From the NCBI GenBank assembly GCA_021927905.1, contig BLLK01000051.1, positions 992,001-1,056,000 of the forward strand: 64,000 nt of DNA. The letters are read 5' to 3'. Source of the stretch: Chaetoceros tenuissimus (Eukaryota; Bacillariophyta; Thalassiosirophyceae; Chaetocerotales; Chaetocerotaceae). Below, in pieces: positions 18,121 to 27,956 of this stretch (the first letter of the stretch is position 1; each line of letters begins with the position of its first letter). The notes below the pieces were generated by a model. The model saw nothing but the letters and a program-made list of their open reading frames with translations, searched no databases and was not told where the DNA came from. The translations under genes and the position numbers were made by a program.

Positions 18121-19350
18121 AAGTATGTTTAGTCGCATACATATTTCGATATACTACATTTATTGCGAATGAAAATAGTATTGAATCATGATTGTAGACT
18201 ACCATCACTTGCATATAATTTTGTATCTTGAACTACATGGAATAATGCATAAAATTAGTTCCTATTTACGCAAAAATGATTTCGAATTGAAAACTATCCT
18301 AGGAGCTTTTACCCTTTTATCTCTAGTGTTTGAGTTACATTGCTGACTATTGAAGGTCATAAGGATGAAAAATTTATGCTGTCACAAGAGAAGAGTAACC
18401 TACACGATGAGGGAAGCACCTAATTACAATAGTAATCTAAATATTTCTCAACGCATTGATAGGCCCGATGTAATTCTTCATGGAGCTACAATTACGAGAT
18501 GAAAAATGAAGGGAAGAACAATGTTACAATGTTCCACGTACGTAGTACATGTATGTAGACGGAGAAGATGAATATGATGAAATTCAATGAATAAATAATA
18601 AATAAATCCAACTCAATCTCTTGTAACTTAAACTACAGCCCAAGAACAGAAGGAAAGTGTAGAATGATGCAATGGTATCCTATCTGCATTGAAAACCAAG
18701 TCTCATCAGTCTTCAACCTCTTCAACGTCTCATTCAAACTGAGCAAAATTGTTTCGTGCACAAGATCCAGCCAGCAAGTTGAAGTGATTTCTGTATTTCT
18801 GCCACGGTAGCTATTATGTCAATATGTCCAATATCAACGGAAGTAGGCATTCCGCCAAGAAGGAATAGAGATGGTGAAAAAATGCAATAAAGAATAAAAC
18901 TCTTTTAGTTTGTAGAAACCAATGAAAGAGGGGGAAAGATACATGCAACAATTACAGTATTGTTTTCTAAATAACAATGTTGTCGCATATCTGAATTAAA
19001 ACCAAGTCATATCCAAAAATGTATCCAACAAGATTGGAAATGGAAAAAGAGGTATTAGCGATCTCACGACTCACGTACCACCTGTACCAATAAGTAAATC
19101 TGACTCAATATTAATTTAGGCCTTTTACTGAAAACGACTGAGCATATTTAGATATAATTTGCTTCCCGCTGTTTTCAAAACTCAAAACAGTGGCCGTTTT
19201 TCTCCTCTCCACATAGAGACGAAAGAGCGGCTGAACTGAGAACCATTAAGTAATGCTTTGAATAGTACCCTACTCACAAAGCTGAATCGTGTACATACCC
19301 AGGTCTTCTATGATCTTATAACTCGATACTATACATCTATCAATTTAGCA
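18121..19350. other. Long intergenic region, 1230 bp
   Basis: It lies between the NPL4 stop and the transporter ATG. I see no convincing gene. A 38-codon minus-strand frame at 18734-18850 is the longest thing of note and was rejected. The region has GTAC-rich words (ACGTACGTAGTACATGTATG near 18536) and could hold a non-coding RNA that cannot be recognised by eye. Confidence 0.45.
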
Positions 19351-21142
19351 ATGGGGAAAACTAGTAGTTATCCCGATCTTTTGAAAATAAGTCCAGACTC
19401 CTTCTCACCTGAAACAAAAATGGAAAGTGAAAACGATGTTGTGTTCTCAAAGCGACTCCGAGGAGGCTCCTGTCAAACATGTCCAATAGAAACTGAATCG
19501 GAAGCTGATAGCCTCCCCTGTTCAGCATCTGAATTGGATGCTACCTTTAATAGCAGTGACTCGGAGGTACAGGTTGAAGATGCAGTTGTAGCAAAAGATT
19601 CCAAGATGCAGTCCAGTACGAGAAAGTACTGGGGCCTCTCCGACTTTACCCTTTTTCGTTTACAATATTTAATTGTACACACAGCAATTATGCTTGCAGA
19701 TGGTCTTCAAGGTGAGTTCTTATTGCAATTTTTTTTATTTTACATTGCGAGTAGTCGTTTTTTGCATCTCAGTTACCTGTGGAACCCATTGGGCTTCTCA
19801 TCTTGATCTCCATCCTTACTGACTCTCTTATTAATTTTGAACCATAGGTACACATTTATATGTACTCTATGAGGGGTATGGCTACTCTGTATCATCGCTC
19901 TACTCTCTTGGTTTCGTAGCTGGTGCATTCACCTCACCATTCATAGGTCCAATCGTTGATAAAATTGGAAGGAAAAAGGCTGCGATGCTCTACTGCTTCC
20001 TAGAAATGATTATCAACTACCTTGAATTATTTCCTATTTTTGCTGGACTTATCACTAGCCGTATCATTGGGGGAATCACTACAAACTTATTATTTAGTGT
20101 TTTTGAAAGCTGGCTAGTTTCCGAACATCGCTCTAGAGGCTTTGAAGAGGAGAAATTGGAAATTATTCTCAGAGATTCAACCATTGTTAGTAATTCTGCT
20201 GCTATTCTCTCAGGATACCTTGCACACAAACTTGCAGATCACTTTGGAGCTGTAGGTCCTTTTCAGGGTGCTGTAGGATTGACTTTTTTTGCACTTGTGC
20301 TCGTAGCCGGGGTATGGAGTGAGAATTTTGGGAATGGAAATTGTGCATCCGAACTCGTTACTTGGAAAGATAACATGGTGAATGCTTTTAATACCATCAA
20401 GAATGATTCCAAGATTTCACGTATTGGAGTTATCCAAGGTTTGACTGAGGGTTCACTTCAAACCTTTGTCTTTCTTTGGTCTCCCACACTTGCAGCATTT
20501 GCTCAATCAGCACACAGTGATTCTATTGGAATTCATACTGACAAGGAACCAGCATACGGTTTAATTTTTGGTTCCTTTATGGCCTGCGGAGTCCTTGGAG
20601 GATTCTCAGAGCCAATGATCAGAAAAATTGTAACTAAACTTACTATACCTAGGGATGAACGCAAAGCAAGATCTGGAGAAAAGTGTGAAGCGCATGGAGA
20701 ATTACAGCCTATTGCTGTAGACTACCTCTGTTCATTTTGCTACATGACAGCTGCAATGCTATTTCTTGTTCCAGTGTTTATATCAAAGGAGAATCCCTAT
20801 GCATTCACAATTTGTACATGTGCATTTTTGATCTACGAACTTCTCGTAGGTCTGTACATGCCTTGTGAGGGAGTGATTCGTTCCCTCTACATGCCAAATG
20901 ACTCGATATGTTCACTCATGACGATGTTGCGTGTAGTTGTAAATGTTGCAGTTGCACTTGGAGTAGTTTCTACAAATTACATTCACTTCACCAGTGCTTT
21001 TGCAACTCTTTCGGCAATGATGATTGTTGCAAGTATTGTGCAGCTCTCGTTGGTGCCAAAACAGGATATTTTGAAAACCTTGGATAGGTTGAATCCTAAA
21101 ACTATCGCCTCCAAAGTAGGTGAAAAATTGAAAACAGATTAA
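19351..21142 (+). CDS. MFSD5/MOT2-type major facilitator (molybdate-anion transporter family)
   Basis: Exons are 19351..19711 and 19848..21142, 551 aa. The 136-bp intron has GTGAGT and CCATAG ends, and the junction gives ADGLQ|GTHLYVLYEGYGYS. The start is the first in-frame ATG. The first ~95 residues are a hydrophilic acidic leader. Then follow about 12 hydrophobic segments with the family signatures: LYSLGFVAGAFTSPFIGPIV, the MFS loop DKIGRKKAAML, SRIIGGITTNLLFSVFESWL, EKLEIILRDSTIVSNSAAI and EGSLQTFVFLWSPTL. These identify the Pfam MFS_5 group, which includes human MFSD5 and Chlamydomonas MOT2, a high-affinity molybdate transporter. Molybdate as substrate is inferred. A Cys/Glu-rich insertion in the central loop (GEKCEAHGELQPI) replaces part of the usual linker. 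Confidence 0.87.
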
Positions 21143-21333
21143 TGGATTTTTTGTTTCTTCTTATTGGTTGTAAAAATTAATTTAATAGTAATGATTTGAG
21201 TTTTGTTCATCATCATTTTTAGCTAGACTAGTTCTACAAACTTTTGAAAAAAATCAAAAAAATTTCGTGCAAGGTTCATATTTAGAATTTGCATTCCTCT
21301 GCCAAGACCGAAGCCTCCACAAATTTTCTAAGA

Positions 21334-22167
21334 ATGGAACCTGAAGAGGACAGTATCATTGTAGATGGAGATGGCACTTTAGATTTACGATGGAGAGGGT
21401 GGAAAGAGATTGAGCCGTTGACATTTTCAGTAGCGAGCCAAGTGGTCTTTCTAAACTTATCATGCAATCAGCTCATTTCTCTACCAGACGAACTCAGTCC
21501 TTTCGAAATGCTAAAAGTATTGAATCTCAATAATAATTGCCTTGTGAATCTACCACGGTCTATAGGGAGTTTGACCAAGTTAGAAGAGCTCAGAGTTGAA
21601 CATAATAGCCTCAAGGCACTACCCGATGAAATTGGTAAATGCAGAAAACTGAGAATACTGTCTTTGCGAAGCAATGAGCTGTCAAGAATACTACCTACGA
21701 TTGGTGAATGCATTCGATTGAAAGAGCTTGACCTCGAAGAAAATGATTTGGTCCATGTACCGTATGAAATATCGAAACTAAAAGAAACGTTGACGAAAAT
21801 TTCTCTCCGCAATAATACAAATCTCACAACCATTCCAGAGAAAATGCATGATAATACTGAAACGATTCTTGAAATCTTGACAGTATTATACTCCAAAACA
21901 AATCTAATCAATACAATCAAAACATCAACGAGTGAAATGAGCGCACTCACAGCCAAGAATCAAATCGAAATAGTCAAACTGAAAGCGCAGATTGAAGAAT
22001 TGCAAATAGAAAAGAAAGAACTCCAAGACGTAAAGAATTCATGTAGACGGTATCTTTTGCTCAAACAAAAATATCAGGATACTAAAATGAGAATAAAGAA
22101 TTGGATAGAATTCGTCAAAAGAATGTTTTCGAGAGATTCGCGAGTTGCAATAATACCAGAGTTCTAA
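21334..22167 (+). CDS. Leucine-rich repeat protein with C-terminal coiled coil
   Basis: This is a 277-aa protein from the first ATG at 21334. Residues ~30-165 hold five to six plant-intracellular-type LRRs of 23 residues (for example LKVLNLNNNCLVNLPRSIGS and LEELRVEHNSLKALPDEIGK). They are followed by a capping LTKISLRNNTNLTTIPEKM. Residues ~185-255 form a coiled coil (LTAKNQIEIVKLKAQIEEL and onward). The C-terminus is basic. No kinase, TIR or membrane segment is present, so it is probably a cytosolic scaffold or adaptor. Its stop is only 31 bp from the stop of the convergent PhoD-like gene, so the transcripts probably overlap. Confidence 0.85.
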   Translation: MEPEEDSIIVDGDGTLDLRWRGWKEIEPLTFSVASQVVFLNLSCNQLISLPDELSPFEMLKVLNLNNNCLVNLPRSIGSLTKLEELRVEHNSLKALPDEIGKCRKLRILSLRSNELSRILPTIGECIRLKELDLEENDLVHVPYEISKLKETLTKISLRNNTNLTTIPEKMHDNTETILEILTVLYSKTNLINTIKTSTSEMSALTAKNQIEIVKLKAQIEELQIEKKELQDVKNSCRRYLLLKQKYQDTKMRIKNWIEFVKRMFSRDSRVAIIPEF

Positions 22168-22198
22168 GAGTCTACTACCATCCAATAGTTATATAATC

Positions 22199-23971
22199 TT
22201 ACTCTACTTTACTCTTTTTCTTACAAGTAATGGCCTTGATAATCTTCCATACAAGACGTATTATTATGAGTTGGGGTCCAAATATGAGGAAAAACAGCAA
22301 AAGGGTCATCATTATACCGCTCGATAGTAATGCACAATTGCTTCGGACGCCACTGTAGTTGAGGCATACTACTTTGCTATCTGGAACAACATTGCCATCC
22401 AGTAACCAACCTCCCTGGTCTTGTAACATAGTAATGTTCTCAATAGATCCTGGCATAAATGTATCACCAGACAACTGATCCATCGAAAAGCTAGCACTTA
22501 AAAGGGGAGGAGCTTGCTCATCTAGATTCACTTCACCAAAAGTTCGTATCGAGACTGTTCTCTTTTCCCAGTCTATTTCAATTTCTCCAAAGTTCTTGTC
22601 CAAAGCAAATTGTTTTCCTTTCTTGGCCCCTTCTGCTCCACCATTTTCATACAAGCCATTGCCATTTTCAACATGTCTATTGGAATTTAACAAGTCAGGC
22701 ATGGGGTAGATCAAATGTGCAGCAGTCATGAGGCATTTACTCAAAATATGCATGGGATAATATTTCCACGTATGATGAAACTTGGCACTACTTGCAAATA
22801 CAGAATTCCATGAATGTGTCAATCCCGAAGTTGTAAATTCAATCAATGGTTTGATTGCAGTCAATGAACCATGTTCGCTTCCTCTCATCCAACAATCTTT
22901 TCTCATGATTTGCGACATGTGTACATCACCAGTAACTAATATAGGTGCCTTGGCTCCACTACTAACAATGATATCATACAATCGTTGCCTACTCGAAGGA
23001 AATTGCGCCCATTGCTCAGCGACGTTGCTATTTGGGTGTCGAAACGGATGTACTTGTATTCCATTGACAATAATATTGACAGCCGCATCTGAATTCTTCA
23101 AAGTAGATTCAAACCATTTCCATTGTGTTCCACCTAAAAAGTCTCCTTGATAATTTCGTTTCCATTTATCAAAACCTTTTCCCCATGGAGTTCTATTTGA
23201 TCGTACATCCAATACAAAGATTGCAACTCGTTGCTCCTTGATTTCTTTTTCATGTATGGGAATATTATATCCTACGACATCTGGATCTATATTGGCATCT
23301 TGATCCGATAGAAGCAAATGACCATTTTGATTTTGGTCAAAGTCAAACACTTTGACACCATAGACGCCATCACCATTTTTAGCTCTTTGCACCATGACAT
23401 CATTGGAATCATAATATTGACCCGTAAACCTAAGAAATTCCAAAGCACTTTGCTTTCTATAGACAAATGTCCCATCACCATTATTCTGTCCATAATCATG
23501 ATCATCAACGGTACCAAATATCGTCGCATTTCCATTCAAGAATTTTTTGTATTCTTCATGATTCAATTGTTGAGTATACATGTGTCTCAATCGAGAAGGA
23601 GTAGCAGGATCATGTATGGGGTGAGGTGGGAAATGTGACCAATCTTGTCCGATGTGTATATCTGCATAGATTGCATCACCGGCCCATATAAATGCCAGTG
23701 GATCTCTTTGAGCAATGATTGGCCACATGTTGTTGGTTAAATTTTGGGAATTGCAGGAAGCAAATGCAAATCTTGTCGATGGACCTTTGGACACTTTCAT
23801 TATTTTATGCTCTCTTGCAGTGTTGACTCGAATAGAACTATTCGAAGGAAAGAAAAGCAATGTATAGAAATATTTTTGGTGCCTTCTTTTACTGATAGGT
23901 ATAAATATTCCTAAATTCTGTGATGAGTGATGAGAGCTGAGCTCTGAACTTGAATCTTCAACATGTTTCAT
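22199..23971 (-). CDS. PhoD-like metallophosphatase/phosphodiesterase with C-terminal membrane anchor
   Basis: This is a 590-aa single-exon protein from an ATG at 23971. It carries PhoD-superfamily metal-binding motifs in order: RFAFASCNSQ, FIWAGDAIYADIHIG, FGTVDDHDYGQNNGD (with the following Arg), NIIVNGIQVHPF, and ILVTGDVHMSQIM near residue 350. Such enzymes hydrolyse phosphomonoesters or diesters using Ca/Fe or similar metals. In marine algae they release phosphate from organic P. Residues ~545-575 are a strong TM helix (GIMMTLLLFFLIFGPQLIII) followed by a basic tail, so the catalytic domain is predicted lumenal or extracellular. The N-terminus (MKHVEDSSSELSS) lacks a good signal peptide, and a weakly hydrophobic YFYTLLFFPSN lies near 35. 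The true start or first exon is therefore uncertain. Confidence 0.82.
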   Translation of the reverse strand: MKHVEDSSSELSSHHSSQNLGIFIPISKRRHQKYFYTLLFFPSNSSIRVNTAREHKIMKVSKGPSTRFAFASCNSQNLTNNMWPIIAQRDPLAFIWAGDAIYADIHIGQDWSHFPPHPIHDPATPSRLRHMYTQQLNHEEYKKFLNGNATIFGTVDDHDYGQNNGDGTFVYRKQSALEFLRFTGQYYDSNDVMVQRAKNGDGVYGVKVFDFDQNQNGHLLLSDQDANIDPDVVGYNIPIHEKEIKEQRVAIFVLDVRSNRTPWGKGFDKWKRNYQGDFLGGTQWKWFESTLKNSDAAVNIIVNGIQVHPFRHPNSNVAEQWAQFPSSRQRLYDIIVSSGAKAPILVTGDVHMSQIMRKDCWMRGSEHGSLTAIKPLIEFTTSGLTHSWNSVFASSAKFHHTWKYYPMHILSKCLMTAAHLIYPMPDLLNSNRHVENGNGLYENGGAEGAKKGKQFALDKNFGEIEIDWEKRTVSIRTFGEVNLDEQAPPLLSASFSMDQLSGDTFMPGSIENITMLQDQGGWLLDGNVVPDSKVVCLNYSGVRSNCALLSSGIMMTLLLFFLIFGPQLIIIRLVWKIIKAITCKKKSKVE

Positions 23972-24005
23972 TTTCCAATGACGACAAAAGATATGTGAAT
24001 AATAA

Positions 24006-24013
24006 TGACGTCA
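24006..24013. promoter_or_regulatory. CRE/bZIP palindrome TGACGTCA
   Basis: A perfect palindrome lies 35 bp upstream of the PhoD-like ATG and 178 bp upstream of the SAP-repeat gene ATG, in their shared 219-bp divergent promoter. Function is inferred from the known specificity of bZIP proteins. Confidence 0.45.
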
Positions 24014-24190
24014 TCGACAACAAAAGGGCCGCAAGTGTTCTCAACCATCAAATCTTTCTCAGAATTTCTTTGGCGCTGCTTCTGCAGGCATCACATCTTT
24101 TATAACACATCACCATCATCACATCGAACTCTTTTCATTCTGACTTCCCTCTTCATATAAAATCGAGCACACAACAGAGATACGATAAGA

Positions 24191-24826
24191 ATGAAATATT
24201 CAACATTACTTTTCCTTACAGCACTATGCAACGTTCATAGCTTTGCACCACATATCCCACACACGAAAAAAACACTCGCACCCCTCTCAAGACTATACGT
24301 CGCATCTTCTTCACTTCCCAACGTGGAAGAAATGAAAGCATCGGAATTGAGAAAAGAACTTCAGTCGTATGGTATATCTACTAAATCCTTTTTTGAAAAG
24401 AGTGAATTAGTGGAAGCGGTAGAGAAAGCGAGGGCAGAGGGTAAAGAACCAATTGCCAATGGTGCAGCACAACAAGATACTTCTTCTTCTTCTAGTAACA
24501 GTAGTAGCGACAGTAGACCACGTAGTGAACGACTCAAAGAGGAAATGGACAAATGCTCTAGTATGAAAGTTGGTGAATTGAAAAAGGAACTGCAGTCGTA
24601 TGGAATTAGTACCAAGTCCTTCTTTGAGAAATCGGAATTTGTAAAGGCTGTCGCTGAAGCTAGAGTGGATGGTGTCAAAAAGAGTTCGGGAGGAGCAGCT
24701 GCAGACGAACCATATGATCCTAGTTACAGAGATGTGAATATTCGGAAATTGTCTGAAAATGATAGAAGAGCGCTACTTGGTGGTTTTGGGACTAGAGGGT
24801 ACATTGATACTACAATAAGTAGATGA
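24191..24826 (+). CDS. Plastid-targeted protein with two SAP-like helical repeats
   Basis: This is a 211-aa protein. Residues 1-18 are a signal peptide with cleavage before F in NVHSFAPHIP, a clear ASAFAP-type motif for import into the diatom plastid. Two nearly identical ~33-residue units follow. One is at about 48-80 (ELRKELQSYGISTKSFFEKS) and the other at about 128-160 (ELKKELQSYGISTKSFFEKS). They are separated by a Ser/Asp-rich linker of about 45 residues. Each unit is the SAP/ARMET-C-like helix-turn-helix common in stramenopile proteins, sometimes fused to chaperone or protease domains. No enzymatic domain is present. The C-terminus ends with YRDVNIRKLSENDRRALLGG. SAP folds bind nucleic acid or protein, so a plastid adaptor role is possible. 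Confidence 0.82.
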   Translation: MKYSTLLFLTALCNVHSFAPHIPHTKKTLAPLSRLYVASSSLPNVEEMKASELRKELQSYGISTKSFFEKSELVEAVEKARAEGKEPIANGAAQQDTSSSSSNSSSDSRPRSERLKEEMDKCSSMKVGELKKELQSYGISTKSFFEKSEFVKAVAEARVDGVKKSSGGAAADEPYDPSYRDVNIRKLSENDRRALLGGFGTRGYIDTTISR

Positions 24827-25032
24827 GTGAATTATATGATTGATTATGATTCATTCTCATGGAATGAATAGAATGGGTGTACATGAATATGGAATACTAT
24901 TTCACATAAAAACTCTTCTTTGGATATAAACAAAGTATACAAGCTGTAGTACGCTTTCACTAATTTTCAAAATATTTTTTTTACAAGTAAAAATTTATGC
25001 AAAGGTACCATTACTAAAAATTGGTAGATTGA

Positions 25033-26817
25033 TTAAGGACCAACTTGGAGACCTAAAAAAGCAGACATTGGTGCATCATTAGCTCTGGTGTAGGATTGAA
25101 GTTCTTCAAGGGAAGATGACACAAACACATCATCGGTGGATTGATACATCTGAACATGGGAACCGGTTGATTCGAGTTCTTGGCTTTGACCGTTGTCACC
25201 AGTAGTCTCCGAATCAAATGTAATGTGAATGTTATACATTGGGTTCCCATGGATAGATGCAGTAACTATAGTAGAGTCGGTGTGTGATTGCATGCCTGTG
25301 AGGTTCTTCTTGACGTAGTCATAGTTGTTTCTGTGTGTAGACGGAAGGTCATTGCTGCTCTCATGCATATCGGAATCAATCATGGAAATGTCATTTGCTG
25401 ATATCTGTAGAGATCGAGAGACGCTAGCAGCATCTCTTCCATCTTTCTGATTTTGTCTACTTTTACCATGATCATTTCTGGATTCATTGCTTTGAGTAGT
25501 AGAGTTGGAAATGGATCTTGTAGATACATTTGAGGAAGGAGCAGTTTTACCATGAGAGTCCAATCTCACACTGCGTGTGATACTGCTGCAATAAGAAACG
25601 TGATCCGAGTCTTTACTTCGAGAGAGTATCTCCTCAGCAGTCTTCCTCAAAGCATCTCTAGAGCTTCGTTTCAGTCGGAAACTTTTGCTAGCCATAGAAG
25701 ATGACTCTGTTGTGTAGTTAGATACCGAGTAACTTCTAGACCTTTGCTTTGCTTTGTAAAATTCATAGGATGTGTCTTTTGAATTACTAACAATGCACTT
25801 GCTAACATCGTCCTTATGAACTGCATCAATAGTTTTTGACTTGGATGTTTCATTTTCCTTCTTTTCAGGTGCATGATACTCAATATCAGGAACATAACTA
25901 TCCAAAGATAGTGAGCTATCTGTACTAGATGAAGATGAATGCACATCAGCATGTTCAAGTTCAGATACTTTGGATTGAACTTTGGATGGGATAGACACTT
26001 CATGCGGTGGTTTTATAAAAGCTCTGTTCCTATGCTTGCCATATTCAATGGGCATTCTTGACATTGCATGGCTATAGATGATTGGTCGCTCACTTTCTGT
26101 GAAAAACTTAGGAACGATTGTATCAAACCAGGAATCTTGGGCCTCTTCTCCACGTGTTGTCCGAGGATTTGCTTTTATCTTTTGAGGTTTCATATTTACC
26201 TCTGGTGCGAAGGAACCTTTTGTGCGAATGCTTCGTCCATTGTGTTGACTTCCTAAACTTGCCCTACTATTATCACTCCTTGAACGAGACAAAGATACAT
26301 CAGATGGTTTCAATGCTGCAAGTTTGATCTGGCAGGATTTAATTTTGTCCTCGGTTTCTTTTCTCTTTTCTTCTTGATGAGTATCTTCTGCATCAAGAGA
26401 CTTCATTTCATCAATTTCATGAAGATGAGTTTGATATCTTTGAAGCTTTTGTTTCAGCTTTTTCATTTTCATTTTTTCCATCTGCTTTGATTTCTCAGTT
26501 ACACGTTCATCTGTTATGTGTTGATGTGCTTTAACATATTCATCATAAGAAAGCACTGCTCTTTTATCTGAGGAAAGCTTTCCATTCAGTTCAGCCCTTG
26601 CTTTCTCCAATCTTTTCAGACATGCCTCATACCCTGTGTTATCTTTGGTTCTAATGACCTCAAAGCCGTCACAGACAAGTTCCATTTTGTTTGCATTAAG
26701 AGGAGGTTTCTTTGATCGAACAACCTGACATATATCAAAGCTTGTCGCTGCAAAGGTTTGTACAGAATCATCAGCACTTTCACTACTCGATAAACTCGAG
26801 GAAGCAAGTGAACTCAT
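25033..26817 (-). CDS. Ser/Thr-rich hypothetical protein with N-terminal coiled coil, 594 aa
   Basis: This is a single uninterrupted frame from an ATG at 26817. I do not recognise it. Residues ~45-170 are highly charged and helical, with a Lys-rich coiled coil (KQMEKMKMKKLKQKLQRYQ) and many Glu/Lys heptads. The remainder is low-complexity Ser/Asp/Asn/Arg and probably disordered. It contains several R-x-x-S/R-S sites that look like kinase targets (RLKRSSRDALRKT, SRSYSVSN). There is no signal peptide or TM. It could be a cytoskeletal or regulatory protein. Confidence 0.7.
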   Translation of the reverse strand: MSSLASSSLSSSESADDSVQTFAATSFDICQVVRSKKPPLNANKMELVCDGFEVIRTKDNTGYEACLKRLEKARAELNGKLSSDKRAVLSYDEYVKAHQHITDERVTEKSKQMEKMKMKKLKQKLQRYQTHLHEIDEMKSLDAEDTHQEEKRKETEDKIKSCQIKLAALKPSDVSLSRSRSDNSRASLGSQHNGRSIRTKGSFAPEVNMKPQKIKANPRTTRGEEAQDSWFDTIVPKFFTESERPIIYSHAMSRMPIEYGKHRNRAFIKPPHEVSIPSKVQSKVSELEHADVHSSSSSTDSSLSLDSYVPDIEYHAPEKKENETSKSKTIDAVHKDDVSKCIVSNSKDTSYEFYKAKQRSRSYSVSNYTTESSSMASKSFRLKRSSRDALRKTAEEILSRSKDSDHVSYCSSITRSVRLDSHGKTAPSSNVSTRSISNSTTQSNESRNDHGKSRQNQKDGRDAASVSRSLQISANDISMIDSDMHESSNDLPSTHRNNYDYVKKNLTGMQSHTDSTIVTASIHGNPMYNIHITFDSETTGDNGQSQELESTGSHVQMYQSTDDVFVSSSLEELQSYTRANDAPMSAFLGLQVGP

Positions 26818-27956
26818 CTTCCTCTTCCAACAAAACTATATGATACTTTTATAGAACTGAAATACGCAAAGAGAAGGCTTCTCGTCCCATACGTTTTGTT
26901 TCACAATTCTATTCAAGATGGTTCGCAGTTTATTGAAACAAGATACGATGGTGACATGAAAAAAGAATTCAGTGCAGGAGCCTCTTTGCTCAATTCGTGA
27001 ATGGTAGTTCTGGACAACAATTTTGTGAAGAAGAACTCACTCAGACACTTTGCATCGCTTAATAATACCAAAATAGCCAAATATAAGAACAATAACCCTA
27101 ACTGTTTTTTACCTTCTATTTATGTCTCAACAAGATTCTTCACAGGCCGGCCGGATTTGTCAAGCGTTGGTTGACAAATTTTTATGATTGTTCTTGCATA
27201 GGATTTTCCATCTGCTTCGAATTTCCTAATCAACAGAAGGTATCTTCTTTTTTGGTTTCACTTGAAATAAAATAATCAATATTGGGTGATGTGAATTTCA
27301 CTTCAGGGATTTGGAAAACAATGTCCTAGATGAGAATGAAATGGTGCACCAGCCGGCTCATATGCATGTGAATTTGAAGCATGCAACATGTATGTATTAT
27401 GATGAATAGAAGATAAAACTCACGGGGACATTAGACTAGTTTTACTCGAAACGTCAACAACATCTAGATTATGCAAATGGTACTTTAACAGTTGAATAAG
27501 TTCAAAGTTCAATTATTTTAAACTAATATGCATAACTTTAACATAGCTTTCCTCCTTTCAAAATAATATATATGCTTGTTTCTATTTGTATATTCATATG
27601 GTTCTGATAATGCAATAAGTTTATTTTTAGAGATCATGGAAAAAAGAGGAAAAAGGATTCTTCGATTCCTGGTAGAAGCTATTTTAGTTGTTTGACACAT
27701 CAAGAAAACACAATGATGTTCCTATCTTCTCATTACTCATGTTTCGTGATGATTCGTGAGATGACCACTGCTTCCCAAAGCTTCACTGTGCAAAGGGAAA
27801 CATCTACATTAGAAGAGGAACGACGAATTTGTTCTTTCCCCTATTTCCTATAGCTATCAGTAGCCATCACAGAAGTACTAGGAAAGAAGGACATATTAGA
27901 CTAAACACATAATTCATACATATAGTACTTGCACGAACAATACCTTATTCATCAAG
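26818..27956. other. Divergent intergenic region, 1139 bp
   Basis: This is one of the longest gene-free stretches. It includes an isolated GC-rich palindrome GGCCGGCC at 27145-27152 in otherwise AT-rich DNA. No gene, repeat family or RNA is recognised. Confidence 0.45.

Noticed and set aside
18734-18850. 38-codon minus-strand frame (begins MPTSVDIGHID) in the 1.2-kb spacer
   Set aside because: Too short, no recognisable motif and no sign of splicing to a neighbour; frames of this size are expected by chance.
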